A stretch of DNA of 52,317 nt, from positions 1 through 52,317 of the forward strand of contig CAYVBW010000002.1 of NCBI GenBank assembly GCA_964449995.1. The letters are read 5' to 3'. Source of the stretch: CAYVBW01 sp964449995 (lineage in GTDB: Bacteria; Patescibacteriota; Microgenomatia; UBA1400; PJMF01). Every line of letters begins with the position of its first letter. Within the stretch, counting starts at the first letter, position 1. A model generated the notes under the pieces. It did no database searches. It was not told the DNA's origin and saw only the letters and a program-made list of their open reading frames with translations. Of the stretch, positions 23,171-31,722 are shown in pieces. The translations under genes were made by a program, and so were the position numbers.

Positions 23171-23725
23171 TTATTCCTCCTTTGCAAAAGGGATACCTAA
23201 TAATTCCAACAGTTTAAATGCATGTTCATTATTTTCAGTACTTGTAATAAATGTAACCTGCAAACTTCTGATACCCTCAATTTCATCATAATTAATTTCA
23301 GGAAAAACAATCTGCTCTTCCAATCCTAGGCTATAGTTCCCCCTACCATCAAAGGCTATCCTAGAAACTCCCCTGAAATCTTTGACTCTAGGCAAAACAA
23401 TTGAAATTAATTTATCTAAAAATTCCCACATTCTTTCTCCCCTTAAAGTAACCTTTAAGCCCAAAGGGTCTCCTTTTTGAAGAGAAAACTCTGAAATTGC
23501 CTTACGTGCCCTAGTAATAACCGGTTTTTGACCAGTAATAATAGCTAATTGTTGGCTGATATTATCAATAGCTTTCATTCTTTCCCTAGTATCCACTGGA
23601 TCAGATATGCCCATGTTTACAACAATCTTTTTGATCTTAGGCGCAGCCATCTGATTGGCAAGCTTTAACTCTGTTACAAGTTTTTTTTGTATTTCTTGCT
23701 GGTATTTTTGCTTTAAGCGATTCAT
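23171..23725 (-). CDS. rplE: Ribosomal protein L5 (uL5)
   Basis: 5S rRNA and P-site tRNA contact protein, 184 residues. 'KIKKIVVNMGISDP' near 30-43, 'ITGQKPVITRARKAISEF', 'LGLKVTLRGERMWEFLDKLI' and 'DFRGVSRIAFDGRGNYSLG' are all present. The C-terminus runs 'FKLLELLGIPFAKEE'. The last codons hold the Shine-Dalgarno of rpsN. Confidence 0.97.
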   Translation of the reverse strand: MNRLKQKYQQEIQKKLVTELKLANQMAAPKIKKIVVNMGISDPVDTRERMKAIDNISQQLAIITGQKPVITRARKAISEFSLQKGDPLGLKVTLRGERMWEFLDKLISIVLPRVKDFRGVSRIAFDGRGNYSLGLEEQIVFPEINYDEIEGIRSLQVTFITSTENNEHAFKLLELLGIPFAKEE

Positions 23726-23769
23726 TTGTAATCTATTAATAATTTCAATAACTTTTTAAGAAAAACCTT

Positions 23770-24141
23770 TTATTTGTCAATTTTTTTAGATGGTTTCTTT
23801 TTAGTTTCTTTTTTTGTTTTTGATTTTTGATAGTTAATTTTTGTACCGGTTTTTTTAAAAATTCTTTCCTTAGAACCATTAGGACCTATGCGATACCCAA
23901 TACGATCAGGTTGTCCTTCTTCATTTAAAATTGCAATTTTTGCTGTATCTAAAGGTCTTTCTTGAACTGTTCTCTCACCAACTCGATTAATCATGGGCAT
24001 TGGCTTAACATGCTTCACATATAAATTAAGATCCTTAACTAAAACTTTATTTTCCTTTGGAAAAACTTGAGTAATTTCTCCCTTTTTACCCTTATCCTTA
24101 CCGATAGTTACAATAACCTGATCCTGTATTTTAAATTTCAT
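23770..24141 (-). CDS. rplX: Ribosomal protein L24 (uL24) with Lys-rich tail
   Basis: KOW-domain assembly protein, 123 residues. 'DQVIVTIGKDKGKKGEITQVFP' near 7-28 is the KOW motif (key GKDKGKKGEI), followed by 'VKHVKPMPMINRVGERTVQE'. The last 25 residues are almost only Lys, Thr and Ser. Its ATG overlaps the rplN stop as ATGA, and a GGAGG Shine-Dalgarno lies in the rplN end, so the two are translationally coupled. Confidence 0.96.
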   Translation of the reverse strand: MKFKIQDQVIVTIGKDKGKKGEITQVFPKENKVLVKDLNLYVKHVKPMPMINRVGERTVQERPLDTAKIAILNEEGQPDRIGYRIGPNGSKERIFKKTGTKINYQKSKTKKETKKKPSKKIDK

Positions 24142-24512
24142 AATACCTCCGGTGCCAAACTAGCAATTTTAGAATAACCTCTATCTTTAACCTCACGAGC
24201 AATCGGACCAAAGACCCTCGTGCCAACTGGCAGTAATCTTTCTCGTGATTCAATAATTACCGCTGCGTTGTCATCAAATCGAATATATTCACCATTTTCT
24301 CGGCGTTTTTCTTTCCTTGTCCGGACAATAACAGCTTGAACCTTTTCTCCCTTTTTAATATTAGCGTTTGGTTCTGCTTCTATTACTGATGCTGAGACCA
24401 TATCGCCCACATATCCAAATCTTCTTTTAGAACCACCATAAACTAAAATTACTCTAATTTTTTTGGCTCCGGTGTTGTCAGCTACTTTTAAAACAGATCT
24501 TAATTGTATCAT
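24138..24512 (-). CDS. rplN: Ribosomal protein L14 (uL14)
   Basis: 124 residues, normal. 'MIQLRSVLKVADNTGAKKIR' at the N-terminus and 'RRENGEYIRFDDNAAVII' then 'PVGTRVFGPIAREVKDRGYSKI' at the end are strongly conserved. It lies 19 bases after rpsQ with no Shine-Dalgarno sequence. Confidence 0.97.
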   Translation of the reverse strand: MIQLRSVLKVADNTGAKKIRVILVYGGSKRRFGYVGDMVSASVIEAEPNANIKKGEKVQAVIVRTRKEKRRENGEYIRFDDNAAVIIESRERLLPVGTRVFGPIAREVKDRGYSKIASLAPEVL

Positions 24513-24531
24513 GATTGGTGTCTTTTAATGG

Positions 24532-24765
24532 CTAATCTTCAATCTTTTTAATAACTTTAAAATGTTTAGTTTTACTAATTGGCTTACATTCTTGAATCAA
24601 AACCTTATCTTTAATTTCGAGTTGAATCCCCTCTACATGACAAGCATATTTTTTTGTACGATTAACATACTTCTTATATAAAGGGTGCTTCCATAAACGA
24701 GCAACATTCACTATTGCTGTTTTATCTCCCGAAATTGAAGTGACTGTCCCTGTAAGTGTTTTCAT
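24532..24765 (-). CDS. rpsQ: Ribosomal protein S17 (uS17)
   Basis: OB-fold small-subunit protein, 77 residues. 'LTGTVTSISGDKTAIVNV' (4-21), 'HPLYKKYVNRTKKYACH' and 'IQECKPISKTKHFKVIK' match the family. Two bases separate it from rpmC. Confidence 0.97.
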   Translation of the reverse strand: MKTLTGTVTSISGDKTAIVNVARLWKHPLYKKYVNRTKKYACHVEGIQLEIKDKVLIQECKPISKTKHFKVIKKIED

Positions 24766-24767
24766 AT

Positions 24768-25001
24768 TTATTTAGAATTTTTCTTAGGTGTTTCTATTAA
24801 TTGTTTTAGCTGCTTTTCTCTTATAATAGTTTTAATTCGAGCCACATCTTTTCTCAATCGATCAGGTTTACTCGTATCTTCTAATTTTTGAGCAGACCTC
24901 TCCAATCTAGACTTAACCAACTCTTTCTCTAATCCCTGAAGTCTTTCTTGCAATTGATCTACTGTCAATTGGTGTAGCTCTTTAATTTGATCAGTTTTCA
25001 T
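24768..25001 (-). CDS. rpmC: Ribosomal protein L29 (uL29)
   Basis: Exit-tunnel protein, 77 residues, a two-helix coiled hairpin. 'QLTVDQLQERLQGLEKELVKSRLE' spans the first helix (key ELVKSR), and 'RLRKDVARIKTIIREKQ' the second. Lys-rich C-terminal end. Four bases after rplP. Confidence 0.95.
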   Translation of the reverse strand: MKTDQIKELHQLTVDQLQERLQGLEKELVKSRLERSAQKLEDTSKPDRLRKDVARIKTIIREKQLKQLIETPKKNSK

Positions 25002-25005
25002 ATTA

Positions 25006-25413
25006 TTAATCTTTGACTATAAATTTAGTTTTAACTGGTAATTTATGAGCTGCTTTATAAAAAGCTGAACGAGCTGTTGCCTCATCAACTCCTCCTAGCT
25101 CGAAAATTACCGTACCTGGCTTAACCTTAACCTCATAATGACTTATTGCTCCTTTTCCACCACCCATCTTTACCCCTACCGGCTTAAGTGTCATAGGCGT
25201 GTGAGGAAAAACTCTTACCCAATATTTTCCACTTCTTTGCGTTACAAAGGTTATTTTTTTTCGAGCAGCTTCTAAAGCTTGTGATTTAATTCTCCCTCTT
25301 TCCACTGCCTTAAGCCCATATTGGCCAAATTCAATACTAGTGCCCCTGCTTGCCTGACCTTTATGTCTGCCTCTAAATTCTTTCCTGTATTTTCTGCGCT
25401 TAGGTTGTAACAT
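25006..25413 (-). CDS. rplP: Ribosomal protein L16 (uL16)
   Basis: Positions tRNA at the A site. 135 residues: 'MLQPKRRKYRKEFRGRHKG', 'FPHTPMTLKPVGVKMGGGKG' with the loop that reaches the peptidyl-transferase centre, and 'GTVIFELGGVDEATARSAF'. Normal length, no inserts. Confidence 0.97.
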   Translation of the reverse strand: MLQPKRRKYRKEFRGRHKGQASRGTSIEFGQYGLKAVERGRIKSQALEAARKKITFVTQRSGKYWVRVFPHTPMTLKPVGVKMGGGKGAISHYEVKVKPGTVIFELGGVDEATARSAFYKAAHKLPVKTKFIVKD

Positions 25414-25436
25414 AGCTATAAAAAATTAAATAAAAA

Positions 25437-26114
25437 TTAATTTTCCTCCTCATCTTCTAAAATATCTCCTTTATAAATCCAAACTTTTATACCAACGTAC
25501 CCACTCCTGGTTTTAGCAGGAGATTCGTAATAATCAATGTCAGCCCTTAGTGTTTGAGAAGGAACACTGCCTAATGAATATTTCTCAGTGCGGCCAATCT
25601 CAGTTCCCCCAATTCTTCCTGAAAGTTGTATTTTAACACCTTTTGCTCCTGCAGACATAACTTTTTCCAAAGCTTGATTAACAGCTCTTCTATGAGGATA
25701 TCTACCAATAAGTTGAAAGGCTAATCTTTCAGCGACTAATTTTGCACTTAATTCAGGTTGTTGTATTTCCTCAACGCGAAGATTAACCCTAATTTTTTTT
25801 CTAGAATCATCGTTATTTTGCTCTTCTTGTATTATCTCTTCGACTCCTTCTTTTATCTCTTGAAGATTTCCGCCACCTTTCCCAATAACTACCCCTGGCC
25901 GACTGACTCTTAAGGTAATCTTCATTGTTGTTAAAGATCTCTCAATTATCGCTTCATCTAAACCAGCGCTAGCTAATTTTTCATTCAAATATTTTCTTAA
26001 CTTATAATCCTCTAAGACTTTGTCTGAATATTTATCTTTATTAGCAAACCACCTTGATTTCCAAGAGTAAATATTACCCATTCTGTATAGTGTTGGATTA
26101 ACCTTTTGTCCCAT
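25437..26114 (-). CDS. rpsC: Ribosomal protein S3 (uS3)
   Basis: mRNA-entry and helicase protein, 225 residues. 'MGQKVNPTLYRMG' at the start, a KH domain with GxxG-type loop 'VVIGKGGGNLQEI' (75-87), then 'GAKGVKIQLSGRIGGTEIGRTE' and 'SLGSVPSQTLRADIDYY'. The C-terminal end is short and acidic. Confidence 0.97.
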   Translation of the reverse strand: MGQKVNPTLYRMGNIYSWKSRWFANKDKYSDKVLEDYKLRKYLNEKLASAGLDEAIIERSLTTMKITLRVSRPGVVIGKGGGNLQEIKEGVEEIIQEEQNNDDSRKKIRVNLRVEEIQQPELSAKLVAERLAFQLIGRYPHRRAVNQALEKVMSAGAKGVKIQLSGRIGGTEIGRTEKYSLGSVPSQTLRADIDYYESPAKTRSGYVGIKVWIYKGDILEDEEEN

Positions 26115-26148
26115 ATTTTTAATAATTTATTAATATTTTTAATAACTA

Positions 26149-26730
26149 TTAGCGTGAAGAGCTAGCCTTTCTTCTGTGTAGTTTGGCTGTAGCGGGGTCG
26201 CGCACCACTTGACCTTTAATTTTACTTTCATCTTTAATCTTTTGTTTTTGGATATCTTTTTGTGACTTAACTCTAGATTGAATCTTTTTTACTTGTTTTT
26301 TGGTAGTCTTTTTGGTCTGAGTTGTTCTTATCTTATCAACTGGCTTAGTCTGTTGTTTTTTTGCTCCAGTTCTAACTTCAGCTATCTTATCTATTGCCTG
26401 TTTCGTCCTTAATATTACTTCCACATGACTTGTCCTTTTCAAAATTCTGTGAGCCCTTCCTCGAGAAACAGGTCTCATTCTTTTATAAGTAGGTCCTGTT
26501 TTTACTAAAATTTGGTCAATCTCTAAATCTTTTATATCAAGTTGATGATTATTAACAGCGTTGGCCACTGCTTGTCTTAAAACTTTCAAAATTACCAATG
26601 CCCCCTTGCGCTCCATTAGTGAGAGCTGGATAAATGCCTGATCTAAAGGTAAGTCCTTAACTTGATTAGCTATAAGCCTAACCTTTCTAGGAGACTGTCT
26701 TGAATTTTTTTGCTGTGCTCTAATTTTCAT
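26149..26730 (-). CDS. rplV: Ribosomal protein L22 (uL22) with long basic tail
   Basis: Exit-tunnel protein. The canonical body is about residues 1-112 ('QKNSRQSPRKVRLIANQVKD', 'LIL' core, then the tunnel loop and 'KRMRPVSRGRAHRILKRTSHVEV' end). It is followed by about 80 residues of Lys/Gln/Thr-rich sequence with repeated 'KKQ' and 'TKK' clusters, against about 110 residues in total in most bacteria. The tail ends 'LHRRKASSSR'. Confidence 0.96.
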   Translation of the reverse strand: MKIRAQQKNSRQSPRKVRLIANQVKDLPLDQAFIQLSLMERKGALVILKVLRQAVANAVNNHQLDIKDLEIDQILVKTGPTYKRMRPVSRGRAHRILKRTSHVEVILRTKQAIDKIAEVRTGAKKQQTKPVDKIRTTQTKKTTKKQVKKIQSRVKSQKDIQKQKIKDESKIKGQVVRDPATAKLHRRKASSSR

Positions 26731-26762
26731 TTTATTTTCAATAAGTTAAATAGCTTCAAATT

Positions 26763-27047
26763 TTATGTCTTGGCAATAATTCTCTTGACCATTCTGCCAT
26801 GACCTCTAAAAATTCTAGTAGGAGCAAATTCCCCTAAGCGATGACCAACCATACTTTCATTAATAAAAACCTCTTCAAAACCTTTTCCTTTGTGAACCAA
26901 GAAAGTATGACCCACAAATTCAGGTGCTATCATACAAGCCCGATTATATGTTTGAATTGGCTTCTTATCTCCTGTGTTTTTCTGCTCTTTGACCTTAGTT
27001 AATAAAACTGGGTCAATATATGGTCCTTTTTTGCTGCTTCTTGCCAT
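26763..27047 (-). CDS. rpsS: Ribosomal protein S19 (uS19)
   Basis: 94 residues, small-subunit head. 'MARSSKKGPYIDPVLL' (1-16), 'RACMIAPEFVGHTFLVHKGK' and 'MVGHRLGEFAPTRIFRGH' are strongly conserved. Between rplB and rplV with short A-rich spacers. Confidence 0.97.
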   Translation of the reverse strand: MARSSKKGPYIDPVLLTKVKEQKNTGDKKPIQTYNRACMIAPEFVGHTFLVHKGKGFEEVFINESMVGHRLGEFAPTRIFRGHGRMVKRIIAKT

Positions 27048-27063
27048 GTTTTTTATTAATTAG

Positions 27064-27903
27064 TTAATTTTTTTTAATTCTTCTGTCTTTTACAATCCAC
27101 TTGTCAGAGTGTTTACTGCGACGAGTCTTTTTACCAGGAGAAGCAATCTTGCCCCAAGGTGTTTTGGCATATTTTAAACCAACCCCACTGCGACCCTCAC
27201 CACCTCCATGTGGATGAGACCCTGGGTGTTGAGCTGTACCACGAACGCTTGGCCTAATACCCATCAATCTCTTTCTGCCTGCTTTGCCAAGTTTTCTACT
27301 CTTCCAATCACTGTTTCCAACTCGGCCAATTGTAGCGAAGCACTTGAGATTAATCAATCGATGCTCTTTTGATGGCATTTGGACAACCGCATATTTATCT
27401 TCCTTTGATTGAATCACTGCAGCCAAACCTGCTCCTCTAACTAGCTGCCCACCTTTCCCAGGTCGAAGCTCAATATTGTGAATAGGCATTCCAATCGGAA
27501 TCTGGGCTAGTGGTAGGGCATTTCCTGGTTTAACTTCTACATTTTTACCAGCAGCAATCTCATCACCAACCTTAATTTGTTCTGGAGCCAATATATATCG
27601 CTTTTCTCCATCTTTGTAAAAAATTAAAGCAATGTTAGCACTTCTCATTGGATCGTATTCCAATCGAGTCACTACTCCAGGTACTTCAAGTTTATCTCTG
27701 CGAAAATCTATCAGTCTTTGCTTTTTTTTCACCCCACCACCTCGATGTCGAACTGTAATTCTCCCCTGAGAAGAACGACCCTGACGCTTTTTGTGACCCT
27801 TGCGCAATAGGGATTTTTCAGGTTTCCCACTATGCAAATCACTGCGATCCACCTTAATCTGGTGTCTTGTTGCTGGTGATGTTGGCTTTTTCTTTTTAAT
27901 CAT
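27064..27903 (-). CDS. rplB: Ribosomal protein L2 (uL2)
   Basis: Peptidyl-transferase-region protein, 279 residues. 'RRGQGRS'-like basic start ('GHKKRQGRSSQGRITVRHRG'), 'GNALPLAQIPIGMPIHNIEL', and the C-terminal 'HPHGGGEGRSGVG' with the conserved His (E. coli His229 region). Full length. Confidence 0.97.
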   Translation of the reverse strand: MIKKKKPTSPATRHQIKVDRSDLHSGKPEKSLLRKGHKKRQGRSSQGRITVRHRGGGVKKKQRLIDFRRDKLEVPGVVTRLEYDPMRSANIALIFYKDGEKRYILAPEQIKVGDEIAAGKNVEVKPGNALPLAQIPIGMPIHNIELRPGKGGQLVRGAGLAAVIQSKEDKYAVVQMPSKEHRLINLKCFATIGRVGNSDWKSRKLGKAGRKRLMGIRPSVRGTAQHPGSHPHGGGEGRSGVGLKYAKTPWGKIASPGKKTRRSKHSDKWIVKDRRIKKN

Positions 27904-27908
27904 TGGTT

Positions 27909-28202
27909 TTATTGTTCACTAACATCAAATAATTCTATCTTTTGACCCGACTTAACTTTAACTAAAGCTTTTTTATAAACCGGACTTAATTTTAAAAGTC
28001 TCTTTGATCCAGTTCTTCTTCTTTTACTAGGACTAATAACTGTATTAATTTTTTCAACCTCAACTTCAAATAATGTCTCGACCAAAGATTTGATTTGAGT
28101 CTTGCTAGCCAAGTAATCAACCTCAAAGGTATAAATGTTTTCTTGATTAGCTAAAGCTAATGATTTTTCTGTAATGATAGGTCTCTTAATCAATTTTTTC
28201 AT
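27909..28202 (-). CDS. rplW: Ribosomal protein L23 (uL23)
   Basis: Exit-site docking protein for trigger factor and SRP, 97 residues. 'KRPIITEKSLALANQENIYTF' near 6-26, 'KTQIKSLVETLFEVEVEKIN' and basic C-terminal loop. Two bases after rplD. Confidence 0.96.
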   Translation of the reverse strand: MKKLIKRPIITEKSLALANQENIYTFEVDYLASKTQIKSLVETLFEVEVEKINTVISPSKRRRTGSKRLLKLSPVYKKALVKVKSGQKIELFDVSEQ

Positions 28203-28204
28203 AT

Positions 28205-28849
28205 TTAAATTGTCAGTTTTTCTTGCAGAGTCTCCAAAGAATCAGTGGTTAAAATAATTTTATCTGCCTGTGCTATTAATAAAGCATTAACTAAATCAAC
28301 AATAATCACCCTAACTTTAGGAATATTTTTTACTGCTCTATTAAGTTTTTCATTTTTTTTGTCAACTATGATCAGTAAATTATTTTTCGTTAAATTGAAC
28401 TTTTCTCCTTCAAATTTAGCCACTATCTCATTTAAAAGCTCAAAAGCCTGCTTTGTTTTTCCTGAAAGGTCTTTAATTTCATCATTAATAACAATATTCT
28501 GAACTTGAGCTGACAAAGCTGCTATGGTAGCTTGTTTTCTTTGGCTTTTAGTAAGTTTCTTTTTCCAATTTTCTGCTCCTGTTGGCCCATGAGCTACTGC
28601 ACCCCCTACAAATAAAGTGGCATCTCTTGCTCCATGCCTAGCATTCCCAGTCCCTTTTTGGCGATACCACTTGCGTGTTGTCCTTGACACGTCAGATCTA
28701 GTTTGAGTTTTACTAGTCCCTTGTCTTTTATTAGACATATATACTCTAACTGCCTGCGCCAAAAGCTGATCGTTGGTCTTGTTAAAGAGATTATCATCTG
28801 CTGTAACGCTACTATCACGACTGGTGGTTCTAATAACTTTAAGTTTCAT
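28205..28849 (-). CDS. rplD: Ribosomal protein L4 (uL4)
   Basis: 214 residues; the long tunnel loop is seen as 'RQGTSKTQTRSDVSRTTRKW' then 'RQKGTGNARHGARDATLFVGG' and 'HGPTGAENWKKKLTKSQRK'. The C-terminal alpha/beta half ends in '..IVDLVNALLIAQADKIIL'. In E. coli L4 autoregulates the S10 operon; there is no visible leader for that here. Three bases after rplC. Confidence 0.96.
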   Translation of the reverse strand: MKLKVIRTTSRDSSVTADDNLFNKTNDQLLAQAVRVYMSNKRQGTSKTQTRSDVSRTTRKWYRQKGTGNARHGARDATLFVGGAVAHGPTGAENWKKKLTKSQRKQATIAALSAQVQNIVINDEIKDLSGKTKQAFELLNEIVAKFEGEKFNLTKNNLLIIVDKKNEKLNRAVKNIPKVRVIIVDLVNALLIAQADKIILTTDSLETLQEKLTI

Positions 28850-28852
28850 TTA

Positions 28853-29776
28853 TTATTTCTTATTTTTGTTCTTTCCAGTTTCTTTTTTTTTGACTTCCTC
28901 TTTCTCATTTTCAGGCTCTTTTTCTTGAGCTTGTTTTTCTTCACCTTCGATAGGCTCATCTTTAACAAGTGCTTGACTATTTTCATCTTTTTTTTCTTCA
29001 TCTTTTAATGGTACTTTTTCTGTTTTTTCCTGTTGATGAGTAGATTGTATCTTAATGCCTGAGGCTACTTTATCTAGCTCTAAATTATTTTTTTTATCTA
29101 TTTTTGTAATACTAATAATTGAATTGCGATGTCCCGGAATAGGACCGCTCAACCAGACCTCTTTCTTGTCAGGGTCTATATGCACAACTGTCAAGTTTCT
29201 TACAGTAACAGTTTCATTACCATAATGACCTGGCATTTTTTTGCCCTTAAAAACATGCCCCCAATCTGCAGAGGCACCAATTGATCCCACTGCTCTTTCC
29301 CGATCTCGCTGCCCATGGGTTCTAGGACCACCAGCCATTCCATAGCGTTTAACCACACCAGCAAAGCCCCTACCCTTGGAGCTACCTTGTACTTTTACCA
29401 CATCACCAACTTCCAGGACTTGTTCAAGATTAATAGTTTGGCCAGCCTTAAAGGGTATTTTTTCTTCTTGAAGCTCTTCCTCAAAAAACAATCTAATGCC
29501 TCTAATTTGTTTGGGCCCAAAAGAAAAACCGCTCTGTTCAATTTTTGTTCGGAGCGGCTTTGGAGTATTTTTTAATTTTTTTCTACCATAACCTATCTCT
29601 AAAATGAGGCATGGTTGTTTTTTAAAAGTTGAATTTTGAGAAACTTTAACTACTGCTTTTTGTGTGCCTAAAATTATATTTTGATCGACCAAACACTTAG
29701 TCACAGGCAACCTTTTTCCGTCCTTGGTCCAGGCTTGAGACATACCTCCTTTGGTTGCAAAAATTGTATTTAACAT
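28853..29776 (-). CDS. rplC: Ribosomal protein L3 (uL3) with C-terminal charged extension
   Basis: Binds 23S rRNA near the peptidyl-transferase centre. From the ATG at 29776 it is 307 residues: the L3 body is about 1-210 ('NTIFATKGGMSQAW', 'GRGFAGVVKRYGMAGG', 'GSIGASADWGHVFKGKKM' and 'PGHYGNETVTVRNL'). The last 95 residues are an added low-complexity Lys/Glu tail. A TTG three codons upstream is in frame but less likely. Confidence 0.95.
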   Translation of the reverse strand: MLNTIFATKGGMSQAWTKDGKRLPVTKCLVDQNIILGTQKAVVKVSQNSTFKKQPCLILEIGYGRKKLKNTPKPLRTKIEQSGFSFGPKQIRGIRLFFEEELQEEKIPFKAGQTINLEQVLEVGDVVKVQGSSKGRGFAGVVKRYGMAGGPRTHGQRDRERAVGSIGASADWGHVFKGKKMPGHYGNETVTVRNLTVVHIDPDKKEVWLSGPIPGHRNSIISITKIDKKNNLELDKVASGIKIQSTHQQEKTEKVPLKDEEKKDENSQALVKDEPIEGEEKQAQEKEPENEKEEVKKKETGKNKNKK

Positions 29777-29868
29777 AATAATCAATTTTTTGTATAAGGT
29801 CCAAAAAAAATAATTTTTTTGCCACGTTATAAATAATCCAACTAATTTTATTAATAGTCACCAAATAA

Positions 29869-30207
29869 TTACATTTTAATCTGAATGTCCACACCGGCAG
29901 GTAATTCCAAATGCATTAAAGAGTCAATTGTCTTATTAGTAGGTTCGACAATATCAACTAATCTTTTGTGAGTTCTAATTTCATAATGTTCTTGAGCGTC
30001 CTTATCAGCGTTTGGCGAAATTAAAACTGTAAATTCTTTAATATGCGTAGGCAAAGGCACAGGCCCTATAACTTTTGCTCCAGTAGATAGTGCTGTTTGC
30101 AAAATTTTGCGGCTTGCCTCATCTATTACACGATGATCATAAGATTTAAGCCTAACTCTAATCTTATTTTGAGTTTCCTCGTTGTTCTGATTCTGACTCT
30201 TTGCCAT
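29869..30207 (-). CDS. rpsJ: Ribosomal protein S10 (uS10)
   Basis: 112 residues; S10 also acts in antitermination as NusE in other bacteria. 'IRVRLKSYDHRVIDEASRKI' near 16-35, 'VIGPVPLPTHIKEFTVLISP' and the end 'HLELPAGVDIQIKM'-like ('LMHLELPAGVDIQIKM'). First gene of its transcript: it has a promoter 52 bases upstream and a terminator between it and tuf. It has no Shine-Dalgarno sequence even though it is first. Confidence 0.97.
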   Translation of the reverse strand: MAKSQNQNNEETQNKIRVRLKSYDHRVIDEASRKILQTALSTGAKVIGPVPLPTHIKEFTVLISPNADKDAQEHYEIRTHKRLVDIVEPTNKTIDSLMHLELPAGVDIQIKM

Positions 30208-30258
30208 AATGTTTTTTAGATTGTTAACAAACTAAATATTAAATAGTGACAGGGCGTG

Positions 30259-30287
30259 ATTATAATAAATTTTTTAGCTTTTGTACA
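30259..30287 (-). promoter_or_regulatory. Promoter of the S10-spc operon
   Basis: Minus-strand -10 TATAAT (30259-30264, perfect), spacer 17, -35 TGTACA (30282-30287, 4 of 6). The start point near 30252 gives a leader of about 45 bases to rpsJ. It lies downstream of the tuf terminator. Confidence 0.6.
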
Positions 30288-30358
30288 GCTCTTTTTGCTA
30301 CATTTATTAGTCATTCGTTCTGTCGTCTTTGTTTATCTAAAAGGTGAACAAAAGTCAA

Positions 30359-30386
30359 AATAACCCCGCCAAACGACGGGGTTATT
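30359..30386 (-). terminator. Terminator between tuf and rpsJ
   Basis: Inverted repeat AATAACCCCG / CGGGGTTATT (10 bp, GC-rich at its apex) with an 8-base loop, placed 23 bases after the tuf stop. On the minus strand it is followed by TTTTG, a short U-tract. It splits tuf from the S10 operon. Confidence 0.8.
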
Positions 30387-30408
30387 CTTAAACTTTAACA
30401 GTAATTTC

Positions 30409-31605
30409 TTATTCAATAATTTTGGTGATTGCTCCAGCGCCAACAGTAATGCCACCTTCTCTAACTGCGAACCTAAGCCCTTCATTAAGAGCAACCGGAG
30501 AAATAAGCTCAACCGTCATCTTAGCGTTATCTCCAGGCATAACCATTTCTACTCCCTCTGGTAGCTTAATTTCACCAGTTACGTCAGTTGTTCTAATGTA
30601 AAACTGTGGCTTGTAGCCAGTAAAAAATGGTTTGTGACGCCCACCTTCTTCTTTTTTAAGAATATAAACTTCTGCCTCAAATTTTGACAAAGGTTTAATG
30701 GTCCCAGGCTTAGCTACCACTTGTCCTCTTTGGACCTCATCTTGTTTAGTGCCTCTTAGCAACAAGCCCACATTGTCACCAGCTTGACCCTGATCTAACA
30801 TTTTTCTAAACATCTCTACTCCAGTAATAGTGGTTTCTTTATCATCATCAAAACCAATAATAGCCACTGTTTCACCAACTTTAACTACTCCGGTTTCAAT
30901 TCTTCCTGTTACCACAGTCCCTCGTCCCTTAATTAAGAAAACATCTTCAACTGGCATTAAAAATGGCTTATCAAGATCTCGAACTGGCTCTGGGATATAC
31001 TCATCTATAGTATTAAGTAATTCCATTACCTTATCTTGTTGTTCTTCTTCTCCTTCTAAAGCCTTGAGAGCAGAAACACGAACAATAGGTGTTTCTTCTC
31101 CTTCATAGCCATACTTAGTAAGCAGCTCTCGAACCTCCATCTCAACTAAATCCAATAATTCTTCATCATCAACCATGTCAATTTTATTTAAAACAACTAC
31201 AATTTTAGGAACATTAACTTGCTTGGCAAGCAAAATATGCTCTCTAGTTTGGGGCATAGCCCCATCTGTAGCAGCCACCACTAAAATAGCACCATCCATC
31301 TGAGCTGCGCCAGTAATCATGTTCTTGATATAGTCTTCATGACCTGGGGCGTCAATATGAGCGTAGTGACGTTTCTCAGTTTCATACTCTATGTGCTTAA
31401 TATTAATAGTGATTCCGCGAGCTATCTCTTCCTCGCTATTTTCTACATCCTCATAATTTTGAGGTTGATTAATGTCAGAAGGAACCTTTTTTGCCAATAC
31501 GTGAGTCATGGCGGCAGTTAAAGTAGTTTTACCATGATCTACGTGGCCAATGGTACCAATGTTGACATGAGGTTTAGTTCTTTCGAACTTTGTTTTGTCT
31601 GGCAT
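30409..31605 (-). CDS. tuf: Elongation factor Tu
   Basis: Delivers aminoacyl-tRNA to the ribosome. 398 residues. G1 'GHVDHGKTT' at 20-28, G3 'DAPGHEDYIKNMITGAAQ' (the usual Cys-Pro-Gly-His-Ala is Ala-Pro-Gly-His-Glu here), G4 'NKIDMVDD', and the C-terminal 'REGGITVGAGAITKII'. It has the strong Shine-Dalgarno AAGGAG, its own promoter, and a terminator after it, so it can be transcribed alone or as the end of the str operon. Confidence 0.98.
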   Translation of the reverse strand: MPDKTKFERTKPHVNIGTIGHVDHGKTTLTAAMTHVLAKKVPSDINQPQNYEDVENSEEEIARGITINIKHIEYETEKRHYAHIDAPGHEDYIKNMITGAAQMDGAILVVAATDGAMPQTREHILLAKQVNVPKIVVVLNKIDMVDDEELLDLVEMEVRELLTKYGYEGEETPIVRVSALKALEGEEEQQDKVMELLNTIDEYIPEPVRDLDKPFLMPVEDVFLIKGRGTVVTGRIETGVVKVGETVAIIGFDDDKETTITGVEMFRKMLDQGQAGDNVGLLLRGTKQDEVQRGQVVAKPGTIKPLSKFEAEVYILKKEEGGRHKPFFTGYKPQFYIRTTDVTGEIKLPEGVEMVMPGDNAKMTVELISPVALNEGLRFAVREGGITVGAGAITKIIE

Positions 31606-31677
31606 TTTAACTCCTTATTACTTGTTAATTGTTAAATATTTATTAATTATTGATAACTGATTTATGGACAAAGGTAT

Positions 31678-31706
31678 ATTTTAACTGAAAAATAACCTTA
31701 TGTCAG
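31678..31706 (-). promoter_or_regulatory. Promoter of tuf
   Basis: Minus-strand CTGACA (31701-31706), spacer 17, TAAAAT (31678-31683); both hexamers are 5 of 6. The start point near 31671 leaves a leader of about 66 bases with the Shine-Dalgarno AAGGAG at its end. One of the best promoter matches in the window. Confidence 0.65.
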
Positions 31707-31722
31707 GTAGTAGTTCTTCTTA

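Noticed and set aside
28703..29008. Open frame of 101 codons on the plus strand, Phe-rich
   Set aside because: It is antisense to rplD and the Lys-rich tail of rplC; AAA/GAA codons on one strand read as TTT/TTC on the other, which makes long false frames.
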